Made by a program: the position numbers and the translations under genes. Below the pieces are notes generated by a model. It did no database searches. It was not told the DNA's origin and was given only the letters and a program-made list of their open reading frames with translations. This document shows positions 46,501 through 59,100 of a stretch of 64,000 nt of DNA, in pieces. The stretch comes from Diospyros lotus (lineage: Eukaryota; Streptophyta; Magnoliopsida; Ericales; Ebenaceae), in NCBI RefSeq assembly GCF_014633365.1, contig NC_068338.1, positions 15,820,616 through 15,884,615 on the forward strand, in the 5' to 3' direction. Within the stretch, counting starts at the first letter, position 1, and each line of letters starts with the position of its first letter.

Positions 46501-49500
46501 TCTCGTGAGCTTAGAACTGCTGATGATGGGTTCACGTGGTCCTTTACTGGGGTGTGATCCTCATTCTGATGATGAAAGACTTTGTTTGTGGGAAGGGATG
46601 TCTTTGAAGTTTTCTTTAGTTCAACTAAGCCATGGTGTTAAGAAGTGATGTTGATGTCATCAGGTTCCCCCTGAAAGGAAAGTTTATGTTTAGTTAATAT
46701 AACAAGGGGTTTCTTGACCATAAATTCTATGGAATTGATTGACCTACCATTGGAAGAAGCACTTTTTTAGTAGTTCAGTTCTGGGGAGAACCCTTCTCTC
46801 TTATGCTTTAACAATTTTTCCATTTGGAAGATAGGAAGCGAAGAAACATCTCTAGATGTCTGATAGTCTGCTATCTCAAGGATGAATTCCAATCACCTGC
46901 CCATTTTACTAGAAGGTCGTAGCTTTAGGATAGGGCCTTCATCGATTAGATTAAAAAATAGGGTAAATTGCAGTCAGGCCCTCTATGGTTTGGATCATTT
47001 GCAAAGAGACTCCCTGTAGTCCAAGAATGTCTTTTGAGGTCCTTATGACTTACTGTTTGTCAAGTCTCTCAGATGAGACTTGAATTAACAGAGAAATAGA
47101 AGGATCGAGAGAGAGAGAAGAGGGTTTTGGAGGGAGAGTTTGAAAGAATTTGAGAGGGAAAGGAGATAGGAGGGAAAGAATTTTGTTATTACTTCACCTA
47201 AATTCCCATCCTCAAACAACTTAGCCTTATATAGGCTCTTCCCTACGGTTACAGCATTACCGAGGGGTACATTTGACAATCAACATTTAACTAATTCAAT
47301 TGGCTAATGCCAATACATTCAAAAATTTCAAAAAGGCCCTCGGGTCGTGACATTCCCCTGCCCTTCAAAACCCATTCTTGTCCTCAAGAATTTAAAGTAG
47401 ACCTGTGGCTCTTGAAAATTGTTTCTGTAAAAAGATTTGCCTAAGATTAGTCTTGAGACTTGGGAGAGGAAAGAATCAGAGAAAGATGCGGGTATCAGCC
47501 GGCTTCTGGAAGTCCATTAGTTACATATTGTAATGGTAACTGCCACGTGTATAAGGCGGTTATCGGTTCCATTTAAATCCTTATAACTCCTGCCCTTTAT
47601 GGTTTATAAATAAAGGGCCGACCGAGGCGGGGAGGGGGGGGGGGGGGGGGGTCATTTCAATGACTGATTTCATTCTATCTTGAGTGAAAAAGTATGTGCT
47701 GTGTATGGAGAGAGAAGTTTGTGTTGTAGCTTTGTAATCTCTAGTTAGGATAGCTTGTGTATAGGGCTGTGAGAGAGTGCAGTGCACGTAATCTGTTCTT
47801 TGATTTCAAGATAGTGAAGCCAAGACCCTCATTAGTCTGGACGTAGGATCTCTCAAAAGGAGATCCAAACCAGGATAAATCTTCATGTGTCACGTGTGTG
47901 TTTGAGTTTTGTGTTGTTTTCCTGTTTCCATAAATTCTGTCCTACTTTGTGTGAGTGAGTGTGTAATTCTTGAGGGATATCCTAGAGTGTGTGAAAGCAA
48001 GAATTGTGACAACAGTTTCAATAGCTTCGAAAGGTACTCCCAAGTGGTATGGTCTGGCTGCAATTGTCACCACTGTAGCAATACTTGGGTTAGGGGAACT
48101 GCACCTTGATATATCACCCTTTTATCTAATATGGCTCTAGGCTCCAGAGCCTCTTCTAGTTCATCCCTCATGGCTGGCAGATGTTGGCTAGTAGTGGCAT
48201 CAGGTTCAATAGACTTCTTCAACAATGAAACATGGAACATTGGTTGTGCATTGACTCCTAGGGGTAATTTTAGTTTATAAGCCACTCTCCCCACCTTTGG
48301 ATTTGATGGTTTAGGGTCCAAAATACTTAGGGCTGGGTTTGGTTGCTGGAGTGGTTGTAAAAGGTTGTTGTAGGAACCTTTTCACCTTAAAATAGGCCCT
48401 GTCAATAGCTTCGAATGCTCTGTCACTCCTCCTTTTGTCAGCTTTCTACTTCACCCTATTTTGGGTTGTGGCCAATTCCTTCTTAAGTATAGTCAGTATC
48501 TCTTGCCTCTGTTACAAATATTGTTCTACCGTGGCTATGGTAGTGGTGGAACTAGCTATTACTGGTAGGATAGGAGGTTTATACCCGAACATTGCTTCAA
48601 AGGGACTTCTCTTGATGGCACTGTAAAAGCAGGAGTTATACCACCACTAAGCTAATGACAACCATTGGTTCTATGTGTTGTCCCTTAGGTGCGTGCCTCC
48701 ACCATAGGCGCCTTGTGCGCCTATGTGCTGTTTTTTTTTTTTTTAAAGATTATTAATCAATTTTAAGTTATAACAAGGAAAAAGATACTTAATTTATGAA
48801 CATAAACCCAAATGTTAACCTCTTCCTTTTCTTGTAAAACCCTATTAAAATAATCATCTAAAATATCATCTCATAACCTCTTCCCATGAGTGCAATTTTG
48901 TTCACCCCCTTTTAATGGGGGTAACTTTACCCCCTGTTAGTTTGGGGGTAAAAAGGTTATTTCGGGGGGGGGTCTCTACCCACCCCGTCTCTTTTTCTCT
49001 CTCTCTCCCATTCCCTTGCTCTCGCCTCCTTACTCTCACTGTCGCTATATCACCCCGCATCGCCACTGCACCACCGCCTCACCATCACCTCGCTGCTCAT
49101 CGTCGCCTCGCCCCTCGCCACTGCATCACCGCCTCACCTCGCCTCTCCGCTGCACTGCCACCTCACCGCTGCATCCTTGCCTCGCTACCTCGCGGTCGGC
49201 AAGGCGAGAATGTAGCGGCGAGGCGAGGCGAGGCGGTCAGTGTGCGAGGAAACCTTGATGGTCGACGCGTGAGAGGGGGAGGCGGCGACACGAGGCTGGC
49301 GGAGAAGAAGAGGAAAGGGGGGAGAAAGACGAGAGGAGAGAGGGAGACTTGGAGAAGAAGAGGGAAACAGAGAGGAGAGAGGAGAGGCTGTTAGATTTTC
49401 ACAAGGGTTATTTTAACCCCCGTTAAATGGGGTGAACAAAATTGCACTCTCTTCCCATAGAACCTAAACCTAGAACTTAGAGAAAAACACTGAAGGAGAA

Positions 49501-52500
49501 AGAAGAAAAAGAAAAGGGATTGAAACACCATCAAATCTCAGAATATTTGCTATACGTGTAGCACTTCTAAAATTTTGAAACAATGCTTTATGTTAATATT
49601 TTTTTATGCTAGACTTAGACAGATAGACTATGATTTAAATATTACTTGTGACTTTGACATGGGCAATTTTTGTTATGTTGGACTATGATTTAACAATACT
49701 TTATGTTAAGAGTATGATTGATATGTTTGCAAATTGTATCTCATTTTACGTAGCTTGTCATTTTATAAATTTTTCTCTTGTTTCGAAACTTGAATTTGAA
49801 ATGATGCTTCATGTTGATGTTTAGACTTGTAGTGCTTTTTTGAAATAATTTTAGTTTAGTTGTTATTATAGTAATATAGTGTTGGTTATTTGTTATTTAT
49901 GATTTTATTAGTCTGCATTTATCTTTGTATAGGGATATAGTAAAAAAAAATGATGTATAAGTATTTTTATACAAATTTGGAATTGATGTGTGCTTCGCAT
50001 CCAAAAAGCCCATGTTTGTGCCTCGCGCCTTGCATCTCACGCTCCAAGCACCTTTGCGCCTTTGACCACCATGCAGACAACTCATCTATAGATATCTCTA
50101 AATGATGGAGGGGGTGTTTGAGCAAAAAAAGTAAAACACAGGGACCTCTAGGGACATTTTTAAAGCATAAGGGGTCTCTGTGCAAATGGCCCAAACCGCA
50201 AGGGTTTAAATGTAATTTACCCTAAAAATATTTGCCTTATCAAGTTTGATTTTGTGGATCTAATAAGAAATTGGTGGAACAGTTGTCCAGTCAGAGGTTT
50301 GCTCGGTTAAAGCTTAATCAAAAAACTTACTCCTTAAAGGTGAGCTGAAACAGTGGGAAATTGAGGTTTTTGGAGAAGTCAGGGTCAAAACTAAACAACT
50401 GTTAAAGAATATTAACTCGTTGGATTGAAAGGGAGGGTGTGGTGTCCTTGTGAGGGAAGAATTGTTAAGAGTGAACACGATTGGAGAAGTTAGTAGATCA
50501 CTTATCTTGGAGGAAATTTGTTGGAAGCAAAAAATCTAGATAGTTGTTCATTAAAGGTGACACAAAAGTTTTTCCATAAAGTGACTAATTGCTGATAAAA
50601 GAAACAATCTCATAGGAAGGATACGTTTAGAAGGGGAAGAGTCCTTAAAAAAGAAGTCATGGCCAATGGTATTGTAGTTTACTATAAAACCTTGTTCATT
50701 AGGGAGCAGGATTTCCTTAATAGGGCTTGAGTTTAAATCCATTTTTGGGGAGCAAAAGCAAAGGCTTGAAGGGTTGCCCCTTTAAGAGCTGTGAGATAAG
50801 GCACTAGGCTTGGTTGACACTCTTTAGCCTTATTTGAACACTCTTGGGGAGTTAATTGTGAGAGATGTCATTAACACTTGGAGAGAAATTTTACTTTTTG
50901 AAATTTAAGAAAATCTAAATACCTCATTAGTTGCTGGAATTCTTAAAAGGATGGTAGAGCAAGGAACTTTAGACTTGTTAGCCTAGAAGGTACATAGCAA
51001 GCCTTAATCTTTCAAGTTAGGATTGATTACATGACTTTTAGCTTGACAATAATTTGTAACCATGACTACATCTTTTGCAAGTTGATTACATCCATGCCAT
51101 GCCTAGGAGAGTTCCTCCTAGGTTTTTTATGTCTTTCACTACCTCTTTCATTGCCAACTGCTTCCATTCTATTAATTCTTTTCACAAGTGTGCCTTTCGA
51201 TTTTTGTTTTGCTTGTCTAAACTTATCTTAACTGTGTATCATGCAACTCATCTTCAATAGGTGCCATCCAGCCTTGTGTATATAATCGTGTATTTGCATC
51301 TCTAATTCGATGCATTTTGTGTGATTGTATATGCATTTGAACATTCTCAATTTAGTTATATTTCTAGTTTACACATGTTGATACTTACTCAATATTTTAT
51401 GTCACCTTTTAGCTTTAAAGGAATTTTAAAATCACATAAAATGTTAGAAGGACTTCTCCACTATAACTATTCTCCCTTAATTTTATGAGAAACCTTTTAA
51501 GTAATCCTTTTGTTTTTGAACAGTTGATCTGAAATATCTAATTGATCCTTTTCTAAAATAACTTTAAGCCTCGCTGCATCATCTGCTCTTTTATTTTACT
51601 CAGTGTCACAACCCAAGAGTTAATTAGAATAGCTATGCTGTATTTCTTTTACTTTAATTGTTGCACCTATATTCCAGCTATCAATTTTGTTAGAATTAGA
51701 AAGGCCACATGTGAGGCCTTAGGAAAAGGACAAAATAATTTGTTATAACTGCTGGAGGGGGGAATGATTTGCTGCATCCACACCCACGCGAAGCAGCACC
51801 TATATGTATTCATCCCATTCCATGGGAGAAGATATGCTGAAAATTGATATTGAATCTCTGATTTTCCTCTCTACATTTCTCTCTAAATCTCCCTTCCGTT
51901 TCTCTCTATTACTCTCTCCCTTTCTACTGATTTCTTCCCCCCATTTCCTTCTCCAATCATTATGTTATCAGTTCTATTTCAATTATGACTTCTTCCCCAA
52001 TTCAATCCCTCCCCAATTACTTCTTAAACTTGTTATGAACCCTAGGTTCATGACAAATGGTATCAGAGCATGGTTCCTCGACCATTTTCATTGCTGATTA
52101 AGGTCCGTCGAATGTCGATGGTTACTGTCCAATGCAGTGAATCTGGATTCATGAAATCTGAAGATGATTTCAGAAACAGGCAATAGCAGGGTAGGCTGTA
52201 ATCTTAGGAGATAACCCAAGCGATTCCGGTGACGTGATCGAACGATAATTCAGCGAGCCCAACGACTGCAACAAAATCGATTACCAGTGAGTGCGATCAA
52301 ATCTGGTAATTGTTGATCCATAGTGTCCAGCTGAAGTGAATTCCGAAATCAACGAGGCTTTGATTTCTGCAGCTTGTGCAAATTCCGGCTATCATAGTGG
52401 CTGGATCCAAGTCGCTGCATGGGATAAAGGCAAGCCAACCCAGACGATCTTGGCCGTTGTATCTTAGCGACGATCCTTAGCCTCCTTCCACAGTGATCGA

Positions 52501-55500
52501 TCCTCAATTCTAAAGAATCCCGTTAGTTGAAACACAATCACTCAAGGAAGTCGAGCAACCCAGACGTTCGTGAATAGGCAGAAGTTCTGAGGTGATAGCG
52601 AGTCCACTGGTGTTAACGCCAACAGCCAGGAGACTCGCTACCAGAGCAGAAGGCCAGTACAAAAGCTCCATTGTAGTTGGCAACGCGGGCAAGGAAGGTG
52701 TGGAGGCCATTATCAAACGCGACCATTGAGTAGGCAGAACCAGAGGAAGGATTCAGGGCGAGTCTAGCAGTCCAGCAAACTTTCCTTGCCGTGACAGAAT
52801 TCAGGATTTCGGCTATTGCAGACGTGGTTCAGGGAGGCAATCACAAGGCATTTTGCGATCTTGAAGCAGATCAGAACGGGCGAGCATCTCTCAAATTAAA
52901 TTCCAAAGGAGAGTTAGTGGCCCCGGCCATTGGACGGTGATTGGGGTGTGGGTCGCGACAGTTGTAGGTCTTTTTGATTGGCCGCAAGTGCAATGATTTT
53001 CAGGCTGTGATTGCTCCATTCCATCGCTGCTAATTTCCAAGGCTTCATGAGGATTAATTTCTAATTCTTCATAGGCCGTTACGTTCCGACGACTCTCGGT
53101 TCAAATTTTGAGAGGCAAAGCAGACCGAATTAACGTAGCTGCGCAGCTAATCCTTGGTTGTGGTTCCAATTCGAGTTGAAGGCTGTTAAACCGAGAAAAT
53201 TCTGTAAGGTCAGCAATGGCAGAAGGGATGCGGATGAAGAACCTTGAGTCCTAGGTGCAGCAATTCCACTTGGCAGCCACTGATCTGCAGGCTTGAGTGG
53301 AATTACTGGAGACCGGAAGCAAACGCGACCAGGAAGCAATCATGGCGTTGGATTGGAAGTTGGAGACCTCGCTAGGGGGCTTGGAGAGAAGGATGAATGG
53401 AATCATAGATGAAGTCAGAACTCAATTCAGAGATCAACTATAGAATTTAATGGTCATGTTCTATCGCCAAAATCAGTCATCTATGAATGGGTCGACTTCA
53501 AATATTCCAAAGAGTACTAGGAGGTCTTTTGCCACATCATTCTCTGCTCAATCTGGTGTTGCATTCCCCGTTTTTCATCATGCAAGAACCATTCAAGGAG
53601 TTCAACAGCCTGCTGGGAGTTTTTCTAGTGGATGTTTAGCCTCAAACAATCTCCCTATTGCTCTTTCTCAGATATCTAATGGCAGCTCACATGATCATTC
53701 AAGGGGTCAAGACACATTCGCTGAAGAAAGAGATGCTGATTTCTCTTTCAGCCAAGGGAATTTTTCTCTGAGTTATGATCATGAAAATAGTCCTCTCGAC
53801 CAGCAGCAAATTCAAAGGGGTGAGGAATTTTGGAGGCCAGTTGTAGCTGGAAACAAACTAAGGGAGGTAGCTGAAGAAGTTGTAGGTTTTGCCAAAGGGG
53901 TTGTAGCTGGAAAAAAACTAAGGGAGGTAGCTGAAGAAGTTGTAGGTTTTGCCGAAGGGAACAAAATTCCAGCTGTTGTATTGGTTCCTCCTCCAGTTGG
54001 AAAATTCAAATGCTGGTCTATTGCATTGACTGATGAACAGATTGTTGAAGACAATGTGGCAGCAAGTCATGATGTAGTTACGGTTGAGAAAAAAGAAAAG
54101 AGGAAAAAGTCTAGAAGGATAAAGAAGGAAAGAAGCATTAAAAACTGATAGAGAAAGCTGGAATTGGATGAATATGAACGGCTCAACGTAGTAAGTTTCT
54201 TGGGGACAAGAAACTTTTCAAGGAGAGAGAATTGTCACAACCCAAGAGTTAATTAGAATAGCTATGTTGTATTTCTTTTACTTTAATTGTTGTACCTATA
54301 TTTTAGGTATCAATTTTGTTAGAATTAGAAAGGCCACATGTGAGGCCTTAGGAAAAGGACAAAATAGTTTGTTGTAACTGTTGGAGGGGGGAATGATGTG
54401 CTGCATCCACACCCACGCCAAGTAGCACCTATATGTATTCATCCCATTCCATTGGAGAAGGCATGCTGAAAATTGATATTGAATCTCTGATTTTCCTCTC
54501 TACATTTTACTCTCTCCCTTTCTACTGATTTCTTCCCCCTATTTCTGCTCCATTTCCTTCTCCAATCATTCTGTTATTAGTTCTATTTCAATTATGACTT
54601 CTTCCCCAATTCAATCCCTCCCCAATTACTTCTTAAATCTGTTATGAACCCTAGGTTCATGACACTAAGCTTATATTTCCTATATTTCATAATGTGTAGT
54701 TGACGGCGATGACCATATTTCCCATATTTGGGTTTTAATTATCTCAACTTGAAGTTTTTGAATTTTAATGTCTCCCTGTAACTTGAGGTTAGTATTTAAG
54801 CATTCTTTTGTCTCATCTACTAAGACAAAATCATCTGCAAGTACATATACTAAGGCACCCCTTCCTGGATGTGTTTAGTTAATAGATAAATCACTAGGCT
54901 CATTATTAAAAGTATAATTAAACATATTTTAAGATTTTTGTAGTTATATTTTACTAAACTTGTATCTCCTATATTTGGTTTTTAATTTGCTCAAAGTTTT
55001 TGAATTTTGAGGTCTCTCTGTCACTTGAAGTTGGTATTTAAGCATTCTTTTGTGTCATCTACTAAGGCAAAGTCATGTATAGATACACATACTAAGGCAA
55101 CAGGCACCCCTTCTTGGTATGTGCCTAGTTAATAGATAAATCACTAGACTCATTATTAAAATAATTAAAAATATTGTTAACGTTTAACGTAATAATACTT
55201 TTCTAGTTTTATAACAAGAATGTATAACATTTAATTTAAACCAATGGTATAAGTTTTTGAAAGTCAACCGTGTGGAACTAATAGTTTGCATATATTTAAA
55301 TGAGTATTTTGAAAGTAACACAAATTACTATCTAAACAATCTACAATTGATTGTTGCTACGAAAAATATTCATAAAAAATTGGAAATATTTACCGACAGA
55401 TCTTCTATGGTTTAACATTTCCTTCAGTGGCTCAGGCCTGAACTGAAATAAAAAAAAATACAGAACCCACATCACAAAGAAGTTCCAAACCCATGTCCAT

Positions 55501-56108
55501 GAACTTCCATAAAAAGAAAAAATTAAATGAATAAATAAAAGATCAAAAATCAAGAAAGTGGAACTAGTCTGTGCAACTGCCAGTACTGTCCAGAGGAAGT
55601 CTCCTTTGGCAAGTTTGCAAACAAATCAATACATTAGTGTGAAAATAAATAAAAAAAAAAGCATTAATTTTGTATTGGCATTGGGAATTGATTAGATGAA
55701 AAGAGAGAAAGTGACAGACAGAAGGGTTTTGCATTGATTTGTCAATGTAGGATGTGAGATGCTAGGTCTGAGCTGATAGCAACAAGCAACAGCAACAATG
55801 GCTAGGACAAGTTGGTGAGAGTGAGCAACATGATTACTGTCTGTTTTTCTACCATGTGGGTGCCATGGAGATATGAGAATTTGGGTAATTTTGCGGGCAA
55901 TCCTTGTAACGTTGAATGTTTGATTGAGGGTAATTTTGTTTAATTAAAAATAACTTTATTTTTAATCTTCTTTTACTAAATAGAAGAAGCTCTAAATTTT
56001 TCTCTCTTCTACAAAGGAAAAAAAAAAAAAGGAGAATTTTTCTGTTATATAATAGTGCTTTTAAATTTTAGCCAAACCCCACTAAAAATATACACAAGCA
56101 CTTTTGTC

Positions 56109-56139
<31 letters not shown>

Positions 56140-59100
56140 AAAAAAAGGCTTTTCTAAATAGCCACAACATAGCCAAATAGAGCCTCAGTCACTTTTATAT
56201 GTGACAAGATTCTCATGTTGCTGTTCAAAAATAGTATTAGCAATGATGAAGTCATATGCCATGACAAACTTTAAATTAGGTTTTCGTTTTTCAATGAAGC
56301 TATGATCTCAATGATTGCCATACCCATTCACTTCTATAGCCACATGATTATTGAAGTGATCTATAATGATCTTAACTTCTCTTGGTATTCCTTTTAGCAA
56401 CTTCTCTAAATCATTTTAATATTTCGCTGCATATGCACTGACAATTTTTTGAGTCTGCTTCTTCTAGAACAACTTTAACTATAATAATTCTTCTTTTAAC
56501 CTGTTTACATCCACTATCTTATCCTCTAAATTTTTATTTAATGTAATTCCTACTTTTTTTTTCTAGTATGATGCTTCTCCGAGTATCAGAATTTTTACTC
56601 TCACAAATATTTTATCCTTTTTACTAACCGGTCTCATCTCTTGGAGACAAGTAATATTCATTCTTCTTTACCATCTCCATGGATTCTCTTGTGAAAGATC
56701 TAATATTTCATGATCCAATCTTTTAGTCTCTGGCCCTAGACTATAGTCTTTGTTTGCATTCATATGTAAAAATGTGAGAACATGTGTGAATTTAACAAGA
56801 CATCCAGGCATCAATATAGTGACCTTTTTCTTGGTTACCTAGATATTTGGTCAGGGGATCCTTTTTCCCCTCGTCTATTGTGGTAATGAAAGGCCTGCAG
56901 TGTTATGTTAAAGAAACTAGAGACTATTAATTGGTTTTGTGGTTTCTCGATGAGGAGTAGAGAAGGGTTGAAGCTATTTTTCTCTTGCTTTCGTGGATGA
57001 TGCTATTAATTTTGTGCAGACAACGTGGCTAATCTTACCTGAGATGTGCCTGGGCCTGGCTTCAACACTGTCTTGGGATTTTCATCAGTTGTTTGTAGTT
57101 AATACCAGTGGGTTTGATGGACAACCTGAATGTCCTTACTGACCTAAAACAACTTGTACTAAAGAAACAAAGTGGCTGAGGAAATATTTTATGTAGCCAT
57201 AGAAAACAATACTTTTGTTTCAACAGCTGATGGTTTACATATTTAATCAACATTTTCATATAGAAATATATTGCCCGCAATTTTGTTTGTATGCGAAAGA
57301 AATAAAAAGACAATTAACCTTAATCTCCACTTTTTAAGTTGATGGGAAGGGTGGGGGTTATAGGTGGAGTATAGCATTAAATCCAGCCACTTGCTAGAAA
57401 GTTTAGGATAAAACAAGTGTATCTGATGTATGATTTTCTAATATACCTTCATTCTACCTAAAAAAGAAATAAAAACTTTTTCATAAAATTTTCCTTGTTG
57501 AGAGGATTTTGGTTGAAAGATTAGGGGACTCAAGGGGGATGATAAATGAAGGGGAAATGGTTAGAAGAATGTCGGGCATATGCTACTTGAAGTTGATGCC
57601 AATCAATCAATGGCCTTTTGGCATGCTCTAATAGCCTGTCCCAACCCATTTAATTTTTGGCAAGTGCCAAAACTTTTAAACGGATTACTTAATGGTTCTA
57701 ACCCATTATTAGAACTATTTGTTTGTTTTTAAATATTTGAATTAAGTATATTACTGATGGTATCCTTGGCTCTTTGCAAGGCCTGTAGACCGCGTTAGCT
57801 GCACTTTCCATGCATATGAATTGTGCCCCTCAAACCAGATTCTACCCAGAAATTTTTACTGTATTTGTTGGATGTACTTGGCAAACCCTCATTGATTTTC
57901 TTATAATTGAAAAGACTTTCAATACTAGGGGACTACCTGTTAAAATGCTTCTTTAGATATAATTTTTGGGTTAATCTACAAGTTTATTTTACATCTACTG
58001 TTGTTCATTATCTAAGGTTATAGGTTTATTCTATTAACATTTGAGTTCTTGAGTTCTAAATTATTGGAAACTCAAACCTTTTGATTTGGCCAATACAGAT
58101 GGAACTGTGTATCATGCTGTTGGAGTGCTGCAGTCAAGAGAGAACTTACCTTCGTTATTATGGTCTTCTGGGGCAGCGGTTTTGCATGATTAACAAGGTC
58201 CACCAGGAAAATTTTGAGAAGTGCTTTGTTCAGCAGTACTCTATGATCCATCGTCTGGAGACAAATAAGCTGCGTAATGTGGCAAAATTTTTTGCTCATT
58301 TACTTGGGACAGAAGCCCTGCCTTGGCATGTTTTAGCTTACATACGGCTTACTGAGGAGGATACCACATCATCATCCCGTATTTTCATAAAGATTCTCTT
58401 TCAGGTAACTGAATAAATATGTTCTAGTTTTTCATTTTATTTTTGGCCAACATATTGGCGGGTTCATGTATTCTGATGCGTAATGAATATTCTTGGTTCT
58501 CCCTTAGGATTAGATTTTGATCATATACCTGTTGATGAAATGTCATTCCTGTAATTGGATTGGAACTTCCCAGGATACCCAGTATTACCATACCTCGACC
58601 ATTTAAATTTGTTTACATGAATTTTTTAAATTACCATGTCCCATTCAGGTTTCACCTATCACTATTATTGTATGGTTTACTTCGATTCATTATTTTTATC
58701 CTTTTGCCTCCGTGAAACACCTTTAGTATGCTACTGATGCTCTTGCGCTTGGCATGGGTGGGGACATGATTGTGGGTTTGTTTGGTTCATGTGTGTTTTC
58801 CTGGTTTATTGTTCTATGTTCTTTGCCAACGGTTCGGTATGTTAATTATGGTTAGTGCTTCCTTGGACATGGGGATTTCCTTTCTACATTATTTTTTTGG
58901 CTAATATTTTAATATCTTTATCCATTTCTCTATAAATTGATTTATGTAGGAACTGCTAATTTTACCTTTATGGTTTATGTTACAGGAACTGTCAGAGCAC
59001 CTCGGCATTCGCCTGTTGAATGAACGGCTTTCAGATCCGACAATGCAGGACTCATTTGAGTCTATCTTCCCAAAGGACAATCCCAAGAATACACGGTTTG

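Larger units (their letters stand above)
47058..48690 (-). mobile_element. Chromovirus Gypsy fragment (Reina-like), 3' LTR and integrase
   Basis: Left LTR 47058-47352 (295 bp, TGTCAAGTCTC to TCGTGACA on the plus strand), next to a polypurine tract (minus strand of 47353-47366, GAAGGGCAGGGGAA-like). Then, on the minus strand, integrase text. No right LTR is found: the element is truncated near 48690 by GGCGCC-rich sequence. Short LTRs and the integrase tail suggest the Reina clade. Confidence 0.7.
46961..50222. mobile_element. TIR element splitting the L1, with further insertions inside
   Basis: Ends are inverted repeats of about 90 bp: left GGGTAAATTGCAGTCAGGCC, right (reverse complement) GGGTAAATTACATTTAAACC, with shared GGTTTGG-CCATTTGCA-AGAGAC text. 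Flanks TAAAAAATA and TAAAAATAT are consistent with a 9-10 bp target duplication that lost one A. The L1 reading on both sides (RLKN and IWLIKFDF) fits insertion at that point. No transposase is seen. The element is 3.26 kb because other elements landed inside it. Confidence 0.7.
42684..58098 (+). other. CWC22 intron 5 (15,415 bp), transposon-filled
   Basis: Donor GTATGT after exon 5 (...GQE) and acceptor AATACAG before exon 6 ([11 protein letters not shown]), phase 0. Without the insertions listed below, about 2-3 kb remain unassigned, in particular 42684-43380 and 56720-58098. The neighbouring introns are 120, 88 and 581 bp. The intron lies between the conserved N- and C-terminal parts of MA3. 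No host gene is visible inside. Confidence 0.88.

Noticed and set aside
48915..49394. 159-residue frame in the 562-bp TIR element
   Set aside because: Low-complexity translation of GC-rich sequence that includes part of the TIR. Kept only as a possible captured segment in findings.
52058..52071. TGGTATCAGAGC considered as part of a tRNA gene
   Set aside because: It is the tRNA-Met primer-binding site next to an LTR; no cloverleaf surrounds it. The same holds for 16117-16128 and 45445-45456.
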